A stretch of 64,000 nt of DNA, from NCBI GenBank assembly GCA_002700285.1, contig PACT01000033.1, positions 1-64,000 of the forward strand. The letters run 5' to 3'. The notes beneath the pieces are model-generated. The model worked only from the letters and a program-made list of their open reading frames with translations. It had not been told where the DNA came from and did not search any database. The stretch comes from Crocinitomicaceae bacterium. Its GTDB lineage: Bacteria > Bacteroidota > Bacteroidia > Flavobacteriales_D > Sanyastnellaceae. Within the stretch, counting starts at the first letter, position 1, and every line of letters begins with the position of its first letter. This document shows positions 1 to 8,900 of this stretch, piece by piece. The position numbers were made by a program, and so were the translations under genes.

Positions 1-126
1 CTTCCTGCTCGTCTTCTCCTTCCTGCTCGTCTTCTCCTTCCTGCTCGTCTTCTCCTTCCTGCTCGTCTTCGCCTTCCTGCTCATCTTCGCCTTCCTGTCC
101 GTCTTCTCCTTCCTGCTCTTGTTCCT
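1..126. repeat. 18-bp tandem repeat inside batC
   Basis: Seven consecutive 18-bp units fill 1-126, and the array probably continues left of the window. The first three units are identical (cttcctgctcgtcttctc), the next three differ at one to three positions, and the seventh is degenerate. Read on the minus strand in the batC frame each unit gives GEDEQE. Because the unit is a multiple of three, copy-number changes would lengthen or shorten the acidic tail without shifting the frame. Confidence 0.9.
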
Positions 127-598
127 TTTCTTCTTCTTCTTGTTGCTGTAACATTTTATTTGCAATTGCAAGATTGTGTCTTGCGTGTGCAAAATTAGGA
201 TTCAAACGAAGGGATGATTTATACGCTTCAACTGCTGTAGAAGGGTCGTTGGAATTAAGCGCTATGTTTCCGGAATTGTACCACGCATTCGATATTAATT
301 CATTGTTTTCAGAGGATGCAATGGCTTGCTTAAATGCTGACGCGGCCCCCTCCAAATCCTCAGTCTCCATTAAACTTCTTCCCAAATTGTATGCAGCGAT
401 GTCTTCATAGTTTTCAAGCGTGCTGCCTTTGCTGAACGAATTTGCCGCATCTTCGTTCATGTTGTCTTCAAACGAGGACATCCCATTGATTAAATGCTGT
501 TTAAGTTCCAAATCAGTTTGGCCCAATATCTCCGATGAAGAGAAAAGGATGCTGATGAGAATGACTGCATTCCAGATAATGTAGCGCGCATTTTTCAT
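1..598 (-). CDS. batC: BatC-type TPR protein with acidic repeat tail (3' end outside window)
   Basis: The last visible gene of the Bat operon; the coding strand enters at the ATG at 598 and stays open to the window edge (199 codons seen, no stop). Residues 1-26 look like a signal peptide (hydrophobic stretch ending LGQ). Residues 35-150 hold two or three TPR-like units, including RLNPNFAHARHNLAIANKML, the pattern seen in BatC proteins. From about residue 152 the chain is almost only Glu, Asp, Gln and Gly, in a six-residue unit GEDEQE encoded by an 18-bp tandem repeat. Its ATG overlaps the batB stop (ATGA), so the two are translationally coupled. In Bacteroidota BatC is thought to act with the VWA proteins BatA and BatB in a periplasmic stress or aerotolerance system; the exact function is unproven. 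The rest of the gene cannot be judged. Confidence 0.85.
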   Translation of the reverse strand, partial: MKNARYIIWNAVILISILFSSSEILGQTDLELKQHLINGMSSFEDNMNEDAANSFSKGSTLENYEDIAAYNLGRSLMETEDLEGAASAFKQAIASSENNELISNAWYNSGNIALNSNDPSTAVEAYKSSLRLNPNFAHARHNLAIANKMLQQQEEEEKEQEQEGEDGQEGEDEQEGEDEQEGEDEQEGEDEQEGEDEQE

Positions 599-1728
599 TT
601 GCGAGTTGTGGGATGGGGGATGAAGGATTCAATGAGTATAAGACACAATGCGACCAAGAGGAAAAATTGAAATTTATGATCGTAGTCTGTGAATTTCACT
701 TGTGATATTCTTGTTTTTTCTTCTTTGTTGAGCGCTTCTAAAACAGATGAGATGTCGATGTAGTTACGTTTGGCTCTTGAAAAGCTACCTCCTCCTGCTT
801 GAACCGTTGTCACTAATACAGTTTCGTCTAGTCGAGAGACAACCGGTTGTCCATTTGGTCCTTGAATAAAGCCAACTTGTCTGCCTCTGCTGTCTATGTT
901 TGGAATGGGCGCACCTTCAGGAGTGGCGATGCCTAAAATATGCACGGTGATTCCAGCTTCAAAGGCCTCTGCTGCTGCAGCAACGGGATCGTCCTCGTGA
1001 TTTTCTCCGTCTGTAATGAGCAAAATAGCCCTACTTGATGCGGGGGCATTTTCAAATGCCTGCACACTTACTTCTATTGCTTGTCCCAAAGCAGTTCCTT
1101 GTTTGGCAATAATTCCTGGTGTAATTGAATTTAGATACAGTTTGATTGCACTGTAATCTGAGGTCAGCGGACACTGAACATATGCTTCACCTGCAAAAAC
1201 CACCAAGCCGACTCTGTCTCCTGATAACTTATTTAAGATGCGTTCAACGGTTTGGCGCGCCAGTTTCAAGCGATCAAGTCCCAGATCTTCAGCGAGCATG
1301 CTGTTACTTACGTCTAAAGCAATGACAAAGTCTGCGCCTTTTGTTTCAACCTCTTGAAGACGGCTCCCTACTTTTGGTCCAATCAATCCCAGGAGGATTG
1401 CAGCAACTGCCAATCGCCACACCACAAATCGCCAGGCCTCTCTTGCTAAAGAAAACCCAGGCAATGTAATGTCTTGTAAATGCGATTCAGACAGTTTGTC
1501 AACAGCCCTTGACTTCCATTTTAAATGCAGTAAAAAGGCGACAGTTGTCACTGGGAGTATTGCCGCCCAGATCATCCAATTTGGCCTGTGAAGGTCAACA
1601 TGAGGCGCAAATTCACTTTTAATCCACAAGCCTAAAATGACAACAGTCCAGAACAAGATTTCTGCCACTGTCACGCCAAGTAGCGCAGACCTAAAAAGCT
1701 TTCTATTTCTTTCTGAGCCCTTTCTCAT
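595..1728 (-). CDS. batB: VWA-domain membrane protein BatB
   Basis: 377 residues, a BatB-type membrane protein with a von Willebrand factor A domain. Hydrophobic segments lie near residues 13-36, 51-69 and 101-117, with a last one near 351-370, so the VWA domain sits between membrane spans. The domain carries an intact metal-ion-dependent adhesion site: DVSNS at 139-143, a Thr in GTALG near 212 and ITDGE near 238-242. Family knowledge: BatA and BatB work with the MoxR ATPase and DUF58 protein encoded upstream, in aerotolerance or envelope stress. The start overlaps the batA stop by four bases (ATGA at 1725-1728) and the end overlaps the batC start by four bases, so batA, batB and batC are tightly coupled. 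Length and architecture are normal for the family. Confidence 0.9.
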   Translation of the reverse strand: MRKGSERNRKLFRSALLGVTVAEILFWTVVILGLWIKSEFAPHVDLHRPNWMIWAAILPVTTVAFLLHLKWKSRAVDKLSESHLQDITLPGFSLAREAWRFVVWRLAVAAILLGLIGPKVGSRLQEVETKGADFVIALDVSNSMLAEDLGLDRLKLARQTVERILNKLSGDRVGLVVFAGEAYVQCPLTSDYSAIKLYLNSITPGIIAKQGTALGQAIEVSVQAFENAPASSRAILLITDGENHEDDPVAAAAEAFEAGITVHILGIATPEGAPIPNIDSRGRQVGFIQGPNGQPVVSRLDETVLVTTVQAGGGSFSRAKRNYIDISSVLEALNKEEKTRISQVKFTDYDHKFQFFLLVALCLILIESFIPHPTTRK

Positions 1729-2810
1729 GATACCGATCGGATGATTGTAAATCTCAATGTTCGCTCAAGTAACAGAGACAGCAATGCCATGATCGCAAAT
1801 GGCATATAAGCCTCTGTTTTACGTTGATAACGCATGACATTAAAACGTGTTTTCTCAAGAATATTGATTTCTTTATAAATTGATTTCAGTTTTTCCGAAG
1901 TTGTGGCTCTGAAATATTTCCCCCCAGTTCGCTCTGCGATTTCCATTAATACTTCTTCGTCGATACGTACATCCACCCAGTCATATCGATACTTGTCACC
2001 CACTATGGCAACAGGGCTTTTTGCTTTACCCACCGAACCCACACCGATTGTATAGCACCTGATTCCATTAAGTTCAGCCAGTTGAGCGGCATCAGAAGGG
2101 TCAATGGCTCCCGAATTGTTTACACCGTCGGTCAGTAGGATAATCACCTTGCTTTTTGCATCCGACTTCCTCAATCTATTGACAGCTGTAGCGAGTCCCA
2201 TGCCGATTGCCGTTCCTCCTTCAAGAAGCCCTGTTTGTAGTTCCTGAACACCATTTTTAACGACCACATGATCTGTCGTCACAGGGACTTGTGTGAATGC
2301 TTCTCCCTCATATGCGACAAGACCAATCCGGTCATGAGGTCTGTCATCAATAAATTCAATGGCTACGGATTTGGCTTGTTCGAGACGATTTGGCTTAAAG
2401 TCCATACTGAGCATGGATGCTGAAACATCAATTGCGAACACCAAATCGATTCCTTCACTTGTCATGTCTTCGATACTGCTTGAAGACTGGGGCCTGGCAA
2501 TGGCAATGGCTAAAATAGCAATTGTAAACGTTCTAAGTGCATATGGAGTCTCTGCCATCCATCCCATTGATAAATCTTGAATAGAAGTCTTTGTGGAAAT
2601 TTTGTTCCCCTTAGAATGCGAAATGTTCGCGAAAATCGTGGTAAACTTTTCCAAACGAAAGACCCTAACTGTTGCGTAAAGAACGGAAGCGATGTTGAGT
2701 ATTAGTGCCCAAGGTCTTTCCCAGAGATATACGCCGTCAACCCAAACAGCGATCAATAACGCTGAGACCAACGCAAGCAGATGCACGGGTAAAAGATGAG
2801 CCCACTTCAT
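1725..2810 (-). CDS. batA: VWA-domain membrane protein BatA
   Basis: 361 residues. Two N-terminal hydrophobic segments (about 6-24 and 33-50), a third near 93-106, a VWA domain from about 120 to 310 and a C-terminal span near 335-352. The metal-binding DxSxS motif is present as DVSAS at 128-132, with a Thr in GGTAIG and LLTDG further on. This is the usual BatA layout, with the VWA domain held next to the inner membrane. It is the fourth gene of the moxR operon; it overlaps the upstream BatD-like gene by four bases (2807-2810) and batB by four bases. BatA and BatB are paralogues; the assignment of A versus B rests on gene order (A precedes B) and on length. No unusual residues were seen. Confidence 0.9.
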   Translation of the reverse strand: MKWAHLLPVHLLALVSALLIAVWVDGVYLWERPWALILNIASVLYATVRVFRLEKFTTIFANISHSKGNKISTKTSIQDLSMGWMAETPYALRTFTIAILAIAIARPQSSSSIEDMTSEGIDLVFAIDVSASMLSMDFKPNRLEQAKSVAIEFIDDRPHDRIGLVAYEGEAFTQVPVTTDHVVVKNGVQELQTGLLEGGTAIGMGLATAVNRLRKSDAKSKVIILLTDGVNNSGAIDPSDAAQLAELNGIRCYTIGVGSVGKAKSPVAIVGDKYRYDWVDVRIDEEVLMEIAERTGGKYFRATTSEKLKSIYKEINILEKTRFNVMRYQRKTEAYMPFAIMALLSLLLERTLRFTIIRSVS

Positions 2811-3817
2811 TGTTTTGCGTCTTTAGATAATGTATCTTCTTCAGGACGTTCCATCGTGTTTTGAACGAATTCGATACACACCGAAATGGATCTCGTGTGT
2901 TCCTCTGACAATGCTTGGCGTTTTGCAAACTTGATTTGGTCTCCAAGTCGCAGCGCAACGAGAAGCTTTGATTTGTCCGAAGTGTTGATGTCAAGCGTGT
3001 TTATCAGCTCAGATACTTCTCGCGTCGTTTTTTCTAGAGATGATATATGAAACCTTCCATCTATATAAGTACGGATAATCTGACTCAACTGCACATGGAA
3101 CGTCTTTGCTTCCCCTTTGTTCCAGGATTGCCTTTCCTCTAGGGTTTTTAAGTCTTTCAAAGCCGTAATATGTGGAGGTATATCGGGCTTGATTTCCTCG
3201 ATGGGTTTTCCTTCCGTGGCTCTGTTTCGCCACCAGTGATAAACATATTTGACCATGAAAAACAGGATGACAAGTCCGATTAATAAACCGATCCAGGGTG
3301 CTGCTTTGATAAATCGTTCATAAACGCTCCATTCAATTTGAACAATCTCTGCAGCGGGCATCATTTGGACTTCTCCTTCGGTCCTTGAGGGCACGATTTG
3401 CAATAAAATAGGCGAGGTGGAATCTCCACCTAATTTAATGCTCGGGATTAGGACATAGCCAGAGTCCCATCCTGTAACCACCCATGATTGCGCAACGATC
3501 ATGTCCCACTCATCAGGGTCAGAATTTTGCGGAGCCAATGTGTCGCGCAAGTTGGTGTGAAGTATTTCTAGTCCTCCTGGAATGGTGTCTTGCCATTGTG
3601 GCCATCCATCAATCGTTTCATTGACTCCTTTGCCCATCCTCAAGGTAATCTCCGCTCTTTCGCCCCAGGCTATTCTTCCGGTGTCCGAGGTCAATGAAAG
3701 GTTGTTGGGGGGCGATTGGAGAATGCCTTGGCTGAAAACCCCACTTAGGTTAAAAAGGCATGCAAGAGCAATGGCCAGCGCAGAGATATATAGATGAGAC
3801 TTACCCACGTCGGTCAA
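2807..3817 (-). CDS. BatD-like / DUF4381-like membrane protein
   Basis: 336 residues. Residues 9-30 form a signal peptide or anchor ending in VFSQ, followed by a periplasmic beta-rich region (about 40-160), one transmembrane helix at about 175-196 and a cytoplasmic tail of about 140 residues with helical segments. This anatomy, and its place between the DUF58 gene and batA, match the BatD or DUF4381-like partner found at this spot in Bacteroidota Bat operons. There is no recognisable enzyme motif. The start at 3817 overlaps the end of the DUF58 gene by 17 bases; no closer in-frame ATG exists before the hydrophobic segment ends, so this start is preferred. The full-length tandem-domain BatD protein may still lie beyond the left edge. 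Confidence 0.7.
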   Translation of the reverse strand: MTDVGKSHLYISALAIALACLFNLSGVFSQGILQSPPNNLSLTSDTGRIAWGERAEITLRMGKGVNETIDGWPQWQDTIPGGLEILHTNLRDTLAPQNSDPDEWDMIVAQSWVVTGWDSGYVLIPSIKLGGDSTSPILLQIVPSRTEGEVQMMPAAEIVQIEWSVYERFIKAAPWIGLLIGLVILFFMVKYVYHWWRNRATEGKPIEEIKPDIPPHITALKDLKTLEERQSWNKGEAKTFHVQLSQIIRTYIDGRFHISSLEKTTREVSELINTLDINTSDKSKLLVALRLGDQIKFAKRQALSEEHTRSISVCIEFVQNTMERPEEDTLSKDAKQ

Positions 3818-4667
3818 ATAATTGCATTAAAGGCTTGACATAAGGCATGTCCGTTCGAATTGTCGCTGCGTCAACGCCTGCTCTTGCAAACAGTTTGTTG
3901 AGTTTTTCTGAACGTTCCAGCTCCAATGCTTTAAATTTATTTTGTTGTTTTTTTGATCCAGTCCTCATCCATTTTACCTCACCGGTTTCGGGGTCTTTCA
4001 TAGGTAGCCAGCCCACAGATGGGATTTCAAGATCGATGGGGTCTTCAATTTTGAGCGCGACCAAGTCATGTTTTTTTCCAGCGCGTCTCAATAAATCATC
4101 ATAGCCCTCATCTCTAAAATCACTGAGTAGAAAAGACACAGTACGCTTTTTCATGGCAGATAAGAAATGATCAAGCGCTTCTGATAAATCGGTGCCCTTG
4201 CCTTCGGGTTTGATCTCTAAAATTTCGCGAATAATTCGCAATACGTGCGAACGTCCTTTTTTTGGTGGAATGAATCTTTCAATTCTGTCAGAGAAGAGTA
4301 TCGCGCCAACTTTGTCGTTGTTTCCCATTGCACTGAACGCGAGAACTGCTGCCAATTCTGTAATACGATCTCTTTTACTTACGCCTTTTGTACCTAGTTC
4401 TGAGGAACCACTTATGTCAGCGAGAATGAATACCGTTAACTCTCTTTCCTCTTCGAAAACCTTCACGTATGGTGCGCCCATGCGTGCTGTGACATTCCAA
4501 TCTATCGAACGAACTTCATCTCCGTGTTGGTATTCACGGTTTTCACTGAATGCCATGCCACGCCCCTTAAACGCACTCGCATATTCGCCAGAGAAAATCT
4601 TGTCGCTCAAGCCACGAGATTTTATCTCTACACGTCTCACTCGTTTAAGTAGTTCTACTGTATCCAT
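3801..4667 (-). CDS. DUF58 domain protein
   Basis: 288 residues with the DUF58 signature: GRGMAF near 35-40, an EYQHGD segment near 45-50, then RSIDWN near 53-58. A VWA-like segment follows with ADISGS at 83-88, which keeps the Asp-x-Ser-x-Ser spacing only loosely. DUF58 proteins are encoded next to MoxR ATPases in many phyla and are believed to be client or adaptor proteins of the MoxR chaperone; the biochemical role is not settled. No membrane span or signal peptide is evident, so a cytoplasmic location is likely. It follows moxR by 27 bases and runs into the BatD-like gene. Length is typical. Confidence 0.9.
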   Translation of the reverse strand: MDTVELLKRVRRVEIKSRGLSDKIFSGEYASAFKGRGMAFSENREYQHGDEVRSIDWNVTARMGAPYVKVFEEERELTVFILADISGSSELGTKGVSKRDRITELAAVLAFSAMGNNDKVGAILFSDRIERFIPPKKGRSHVLRIIREILEIKPEGKGTDLSEALDHFLSAMKKRTVSFLLSDFRDEGYDDLLRRAGKKHDLVALKIEDPIDLEIPSVGWLPMKDPETGEVKWMRTGSKKQQNKFKALELERSEKLNKLFARAGVDAATIRTDMPYVKPLMQLFDRRG

Positions 4668-4694
4668 TTCCTCAATCCTTTTCAGGATGTATGC

Positions 4695-5747
4695 CTAGGG
4701 GACAATAACGCTATCCATAATCTCAGTGACAATATGTTCCTGAGTAATGTTTTCAGCTTCTGCCTCAAATGTGAGCCCCACTCTGTGTCTCAAGACATCC
4801 ATCGCCACCGCTCTTACATCTTCAGGGGTGACATAACCACGGTGATCCATAAATGCATGTGCTTTTGCAGCGATACCGAGTCCGATACTCGCACGGGGTG
4901 AAGCACCAAAAGAAATAAGTTCTGTTAAATGACCCAGCCCTACGTTTTCAGGAGAGCGTGTTGCAAAGACCAGGTCGATGATGTACTTCTCTACTTTTTC
5001 GTCCAAATAAATACTCCGTACAAGTTTTCGTGCTTCGATGATTTGTTTTGGAGTTACCACAGATTTAGGTGAAGACAATCCATCGATAGATAAATTCGCT
5101 CTTAGGATCTGTTGTTCTTCATCCTTATTTGGATATCCGATTACGACTTTAAGAAGGAATCTGTCAATTTGAGCTTCTGGCAATGGGTAGGTTCCTTCTT
5201 GGTCAATGGGGTTCTGTGTTGCAAGAACCAAAAATGGGTTAGGTACTTCAAAGGTCTCATTGCCTATCGTAACCTGTCGTTCTTGCATCGCCTCAAGCAG
5301 AGCGCTTTGAACTTTTGCGGGCGCACGGTTAATCTCATCTGCCAAGACAAAATTTGCAAAAATGGGTCCTTTCTTGACTTTGAAACTCTCCTCTCGTGGG
5401 TTGTAAATCATCGTGCCCACCACGTCAGCAGGAAGTAAGTCAGGTGTAAATTGAATTCTTGAAAACTGTGCGTCGATTGTTTTGCTCAGGCTATTTATTG
5501 CAAGTGTTTTTGCAAGTCCGGGAACGCCTTCAAGCAGGACGTGCCCATTTGCAAGCAGACCTATAAGAAGTTTGTCCACCATTTGGGTTTGGCCGATGAT
5601 GGTCTGACTCATCTCGAGACGGATCATATCTGTGACCTTACTCGCTTTTGCGATGTCGTCATTAAGTTTCTGAATGTCAGGAGCTTGCGTGTTGTTCTCA
5701 GGGGCTAAGTCTAAGATTTCGACTTTGTCATTCGTCTCTTCTATCAT
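4695..5747 (-). CDS. moxR: MoxR-family AAA+ ATPase
   Basis: 350 residues, the first gene of the Bat operon. Walker A GVPGLAKT at 74-81, Walker B LADEI at 135-139, sensor 1 ATQNP at 176-180 and the following EAQIDRF at 191-197 are all intact, as is the helix-2 insert typical of MoxR (TPDLLPADVVG). Residues 1-40 form a variable extension. MoxR proteins are thought to act as chaperones that assemble or activate VWA-domain proteins, here BatA, BatB and the DUF58 protein encoded just downstream. The gene is divergent from the MazG-like gene; the 161-bp gap between them is the likely promoter region for both. The start is the first ATG after that gap and gives the usual family length. Confidence 0.93.
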   Translation of the reverse strand: MIEETNDKVEILDLAPENNTQAPDIQKLNDDIAKASKVTDMIRLEMSQTIIGQTQMVDKLLIGLLANGHVLLEGVPGLAKTLAINSLSKTIDAQFSRIQFTPDLLPADVVGTMIYNPREESFKVKKGPIFANFVLADEINRAPAKVQSALLEAMQERQVTIGNETFEVPNPFLVLATQNPIDQEGTYPLPEAQIDRFLLKVVIGYPNKDEEQQILRANLSIDGLSSPKSVVTPKQIIEARKLVRSIYLDEKVEKYIIDLVFATRSPENVGLGHLTELISFGASPRASIGLGIAAKAHAFMDHRGYVTPEDVRAVAMDVLRHRVGLTFEAEAENITQEHIVTEIMDSVIVP

Positions 5748-5908
5748 CTTGTAATCTCTAATGGTTATAGGAATGCTAAACTATGAATGAGAGTTCTTAA
5801 CTCTTCGTTTTTAATTTTAAAAACTTGTTAATACGCCTCTTTTGTTGAATAAAAGTGAGTAACAATTGAGCGAGGGATTTGTTCTAAAGTGGAATAATAT
5901 TCAAATTA
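5748..5908. promoter_or_regulatory. Divergent intergenic region with a short palindrome
   Basis: This is the longest gap in the window and separates the outward-facing moxR and MazG-like genes, so it should carry both promoters. It is AT-rich. A perfect inverted repeat AGAGTT-ctt-AACTCT lies at 5790-5804 on the moxR side, about 45 bases before the moxR start. No exact TAnnTTTG box was found on either strand; TAGTTTAG on the minus strand is a weak candidate. The palindrome could be a regulator site or chance. Confidence 0.35.
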
Positions 5909-5914
5909 GTGTTT

Positions 5915-6370
5915 ATGCAAAACACCATGACATTTCAATCTATAATCGCCGCTGTCCGAACCTTCAGCGAGGCTTTTAAAATACCTTTTTCTACATCTCC
6001 AACGACCGCGCTTTCATCTGAAGGAGTGGCGTTGCGGCATCGTCTCATGGAGGAGGAAAACAATGAGTACCTAGAAGCGGCTGAGGCAGGAGATTTGGTT
6101 GAAGTTGCTGATGCATTGGGCGATCAGCTATACATTCTATGTGGCACTATTTTAAGCCATGGAATGCAGGATGTCATTGAAGATGTCTTTCGTGAAATCC
6201 AGGCAAGTAACATGTCCAAACTTGGTGGAAACGGCTTGCCAATTCTTCGTGAAGATGGAAAAGTAATGAAAGGCCCAGATTATTTCAGACCAGACATTTC
6301 GAGCATCCTTGCAAAATCAGGCAACACAATTCGTCAAGACCATCAAGCTTTAGGTGCAGAACCGTCATGA
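5915..6370 (+). CDS. MazG-like nucleotide pyrophosphohydrolase
   Basis: 151 residues from the ATG at 5915; a GTG six bases earlier would add two residues. The centre has the all-alpha NTP pyrophosphohydrolase signature: EEENNEY near 46-52 and EVADALGDQLY near 63-73, which supply the four acidic magnesium ligands. Such enzymes hydrolyse (d)NTPs to the monophosphate and pyrophosphate, as house-cleaning or dUTP/dCTP-trimming activity; the substrate cannot be told from the sequence. The last 60 residues (FREIQASNMSKLG and following) resemble the phage and bacterial HisE/MazG-like subfamily annotated as phosphoribosyl-ATP pyrophosphohydrolase-like. There is no his operon here, so a histidine role is unlikely. 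The stop overlaps the next start (ATGA at 6367-6370). Confidence 0.8.
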   Translation: MQNTMTFQSIIAAVRTFSEAFKIPFSTSPTTALSSEGVALRHRLMEEENNEYLEAAEAGDLVEVADALGDQLYILCGTILSHGMQDVIEDVFREIQASNMSKLGGNGLPILREDGKVMKGPDYFRPDISSILAKSGNTIRQDHQALGAEPS

Positions 6371-6879
6371 AAACGTTGATGGGTAGCATAATGACAAAAG
6401 CGCTTCATCGCGCCAAGGCAGGGAAGCCCAGGAGATTTAGTCGCATGATGCAAGAAATAATACCGTTTAACAGACCCCATCGTATTTCCGTGTTGGACAT
6501 ATCCCCTTCTGGATGTAAAGTCGACTTGCCACACCGAAGACGAAATTTGAATCATTTGGGAACGATGCATGCGTGCGCATTGGCTACAGCAGGCGAGTAT
6601 GTTGCGGGCCTTAATGTGATAGAAGCATTTGATTTAAGCGAATACCGTTTGATCATGAGTCGCCTTGAAGTTCAATATCACCGCAGGCCTGTTGGAGGTT
6701 GTATTGCAGAAAGCTCATGGGCTGAGGGCACGTTAGAGTCTATTAAAGCGGAACTCAAAAAGGAGGGTGTTGTTGCCTTTTCGTTAGTGTCAAAACTTAA
6801 GGATTCAGCAGCAGATCATGTTGCGACGACGACCACAATGTGGCAAGTTAAATCTTGGAAAAAAATCAAATCAAAGTAG
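6367..6879 (+). CDS. DUF4442 hotdog-fold thioesterase-like protein
   Basis: 170 residues with the DUF4442 hotdog fold. The diagnostic stretch is near residues 58-78: NLNHLGTMHACALATAGEY, comparable to the Asn/His-Gly and Glu positions used by hotdog acyl-CoA thioesterases. Residues 1-45 form an extension rich in basic residues, and a second start (ATG at 6391) would trim nine residues. No signal peptide or membrane span. The substrate is unknown; family members are annotated as acyl-CoA thioesterases or tetrameric thioesterase-like proteins. It is translationally coupled to the upstream MazG-like gene and lies 49 bases before thrS, so it may be co-transcribed with one or both. Confidence 0.75.
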   Translation: MKTLMGSIMTKALHRAKAGKPRRFSRMMQEIIPFNRPHRISVLDISPSGCKVDLPHRRRNLNHLGTMHACALATAGEYVAGLNVIEAFDLSEYRLIMSRLEVQYHRRPVGGCIAESSWAEGTLESIKAELKKEGVVAFSLVSKLKDSAADHVATTTTMWQVKSWKKIKSK

Positions 6880-6914
6880 TTGTGATTAGGATACAACGTA
6901 AGTATGTCGTGGTT

Positions 6915-6922
6915 TATCTTTG
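6915..6922 (+). promoter_or_regulatory. TAnnTTTG box just before thrS
   Basis: TATCTTTG matches the Bacteroidota -7 consensus at all six fixed positions and ends six bases before the thrS ATG at 6929. If used, transcription would start at or very near the ATG and give a leaderless mRNA. No TTTG element stands 17-21 bases upstream, so the match may be coincidental. Confidence 0.3.
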
Positions 6923-6928
6923 CGAGTC

Positions 6929-8866
6929 ATGATTGAAATCACTCTACCAGACGGATCTGTAAAAAATGTTGAAGCAGGGACTACAGCATTGGATGTTGCG
7001 ACAAGTATTAGCGAAGGATTGGCTAGAAATGTACTTGCTGCTGTTGTAGCCGGTGAAACAGTGGACCCTCAAAGACCTATTCTGGAATCTTCTTCCTTGC
7101 AACTTCTTACTTGGAATGATGAGGAAGGTAAGCGTACAATGTGGCACAGTTCCGCTCACCTCTTGGCGGAGGCATTAGAGCTCATGTTTGATGGCATTAA
7201 GTTTTGGGTAGGTCCTCCTGTAGAGTTTGGCTTTTATTACGATGTCGATTTCGGTGAGCACACCTTTACCGATGCGCATATTCCAGAAGTAGAGCAAAAG
7301 ATGTTAGAACTCGCTAGGCAGAAAAACCCGTTCATACGTCAGGAGATAAGTAAAGCCGATGCAATATCTCATTTCACGGAAAAGGGAGATGAGTACAAGC
7401 TCGATTTGTTAGAACGTCTTGAGGATGGTGATATAACCACCTATACCCAAGGCAATTTTACAGACCTGTGTCGTGGTCCGCATATTCCGCATACCGGATT
7501 TGTGAAGGCAGCAAAAGTGACGGCAATTGCTGGCGCATATTGGAAAGGAGATGAAAACAACAAACAGCTGACCAGGGTGTATGGCATTACATTTCCTAAA
7601 AACAAGGAGCTCACGGCTTATCTTGAAATGGTGGAGCAAGCAAAAGCAAGAGATCACAGGAAGCTGGGTAAAGAACTTGATTTATTTCACTTTAGCGAAA
7701 GAGTAGGGCAGGGCTTGCCACTTTGGCTTCCAAAAGGGGCAGATCTTAGACACAGATTAGAGAATTTTTTAAAAGAAGCTCAGCGAAAGTCAGGATACCA
7801 ACCAGTGGTTACACCTCATATCGGGGCGAAGGAGCTCTATGTAACATCTGGTCACTATGCAAAATATGGTGAAGACAGTTTTCAGCCGATTCAAACGCCT
7901 TCTGAAGGCGAAGAGTTCTTGTTGAAGCCGATGAATTGTCCGCATCACTGTGAAATTTTTAAGGCACGGCCGAAGACGTACAAGGATTTGCCTGTACGAT
8001 TTGCGGAATTTGGCACAGTTTACCGTTATGAACAAAGCGGTGAGCTTCATGGACTCACGCGTGTTCGTGGATTTACTCAAGACGACGCACATATTTTCTG
8101 CACAAACGATCAAGTGAAGGAAGAGGTGAGCGATGTAATTGACCTTGTGCTCTATATCTTTAAAACGCTAGATTTTGAAGATTTTATTATTCAAATAAGT
8201 CTACGTGACCCAGAAAAGCCAGAGAAGTACATTGGATCTGACGAAAATTGGGAGAAAGCGGAGCAAGCAATTCGAGAAGTCGCTGAGAGTAAGGATCTAG
8301 AAACTGTTGTGGAATATGGAGAGGCAGCTTTCTATGGTCCTAAATTGGATTTCATGGTGCGGGATGCGATTGGAAGAACATGGCAATTGGGAACCGTACA
8401 GATAGATTACAATTTGCCTGAAAGATTCGAATTGGAATATGTGGGTTCAGATAACGCAAAACATCGTCCTGTCATGATCCATCGCGCCCCTTTCGGCTCT
8501 ATGGAGCGGTTCATTGCGATACTTATTGAACATTGTGCGGGTAAATTCCCACTTTGGTTAACTCCGGAACAAGCGCGAATACTCGCATTGTCGGAGAAAT
8601 ACAATGAGTATGCAGAAGAAGTTTCAAAACTGCTAGAAAATGCCGATATTCGCGCACTCGTAGATAGCCGCTCAGAAAAGGTGGGAAAAAAGATTCGCGA
8701 CGCCGAATTAGAAAAAATTCCCTACATGCTCATTGTTGGTGAAAACGAGAAATCCGAAGGAACTGTATCCGTGCGTAAGCAAGGAGAAGGCGATGTCGGT
8801 ACGATGACTATCGAAGCTTTTGCAGAACGAATCCGTTCTGAAATTGTTGAGATGCTTGCCGTTTAA
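6929..8866 (+). CDS. thrS: Threonine-tRNA ligase
   Basis: 645 residues, a full-length cytosolic ThrRS that charges tRNA-Thr. Domains in order: TGS (1-62, beginning [10 protein letters not shown]), the editing domain (about 63-240, with HSSAH near 73-77 and CRGPH near 181-185), the class II catalytic core (about 245-535) and the anticodon-binding domain (about 540-645). The catalytic zinc ligands are present: Cys in MNCPHH near 337, His in DDAHIF near 388 and His in MIHRAPFG near 515. The ATG at 6929 is chosen because the TGS domain begins there; a TTG at 6920 would add three residues. It heads the translation block with infC, rpmI and rplT, an arrangement common across bacteria. No T-box was seen upstream. 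Confidence 0.97.
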   Translation: MIEITLPDGSVKNVEAGTTALDVATSISEGLARNVLAAVVAGETVDPQRPILESSSLQLLTWNDEEGKRTMWHSSAHLLAEALELMFDGIKFWVGPPVEFGFYYDVDFGEHTFTDAHIPEVEQKMLELARQKNPFIRQEISKADAISHFTEKGDEYKLDLLERLEDGDITTYTQGNFTDLCRGPHIPHTGFVKAAKVTAIAGAYWKGDENNKQLTRVYGITFPKNKELTAYLEMVEQAKARDHRKLGKELDLFHFSERVGQGLPLWLPKGADLRHRLENFLKEAQRKSGYQPVVTPHIGAKELYVTSGHYAKYGEDSFQPIQTPSEGEEFLLKPMNCPHHCEIFKARPKTYKDLPVRFAEFGTVYRYEQSGELHGLTRVRGFTQDDAHIFCTNDQVKEEVSDVIDLVLYIFKTLDFEDFIIQISLRDPEKPEKYIGSDENWEKAEQAIREVAESKDLETVVEYGEAAFYGPKLDFMVRDAIGRTWQLGTVQIDYNLPERFELEYVGSDNAKHRPVMIHRAPFGSMERFIAILIEHCAGKFPLWLTPEQARILALSEKYNEYAEEVSKLLENADIRALVDSRSEKVGKKIRDAELEKIPYMLIVGENEKSEGTVSVRKQGEGDVGTMTIEAFAERIRSEIVEMLAV

Positions 8867-8900
8867 CAGAAGTGATTTGAACAATTAAAACGATCTAGCT

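Noticed and set aside
4192-4698. 168-codon plus-strand frame opposite the DUF58 gene
   Set aside because: It lies entirely antisense to a well-supported gene and shows no domain.
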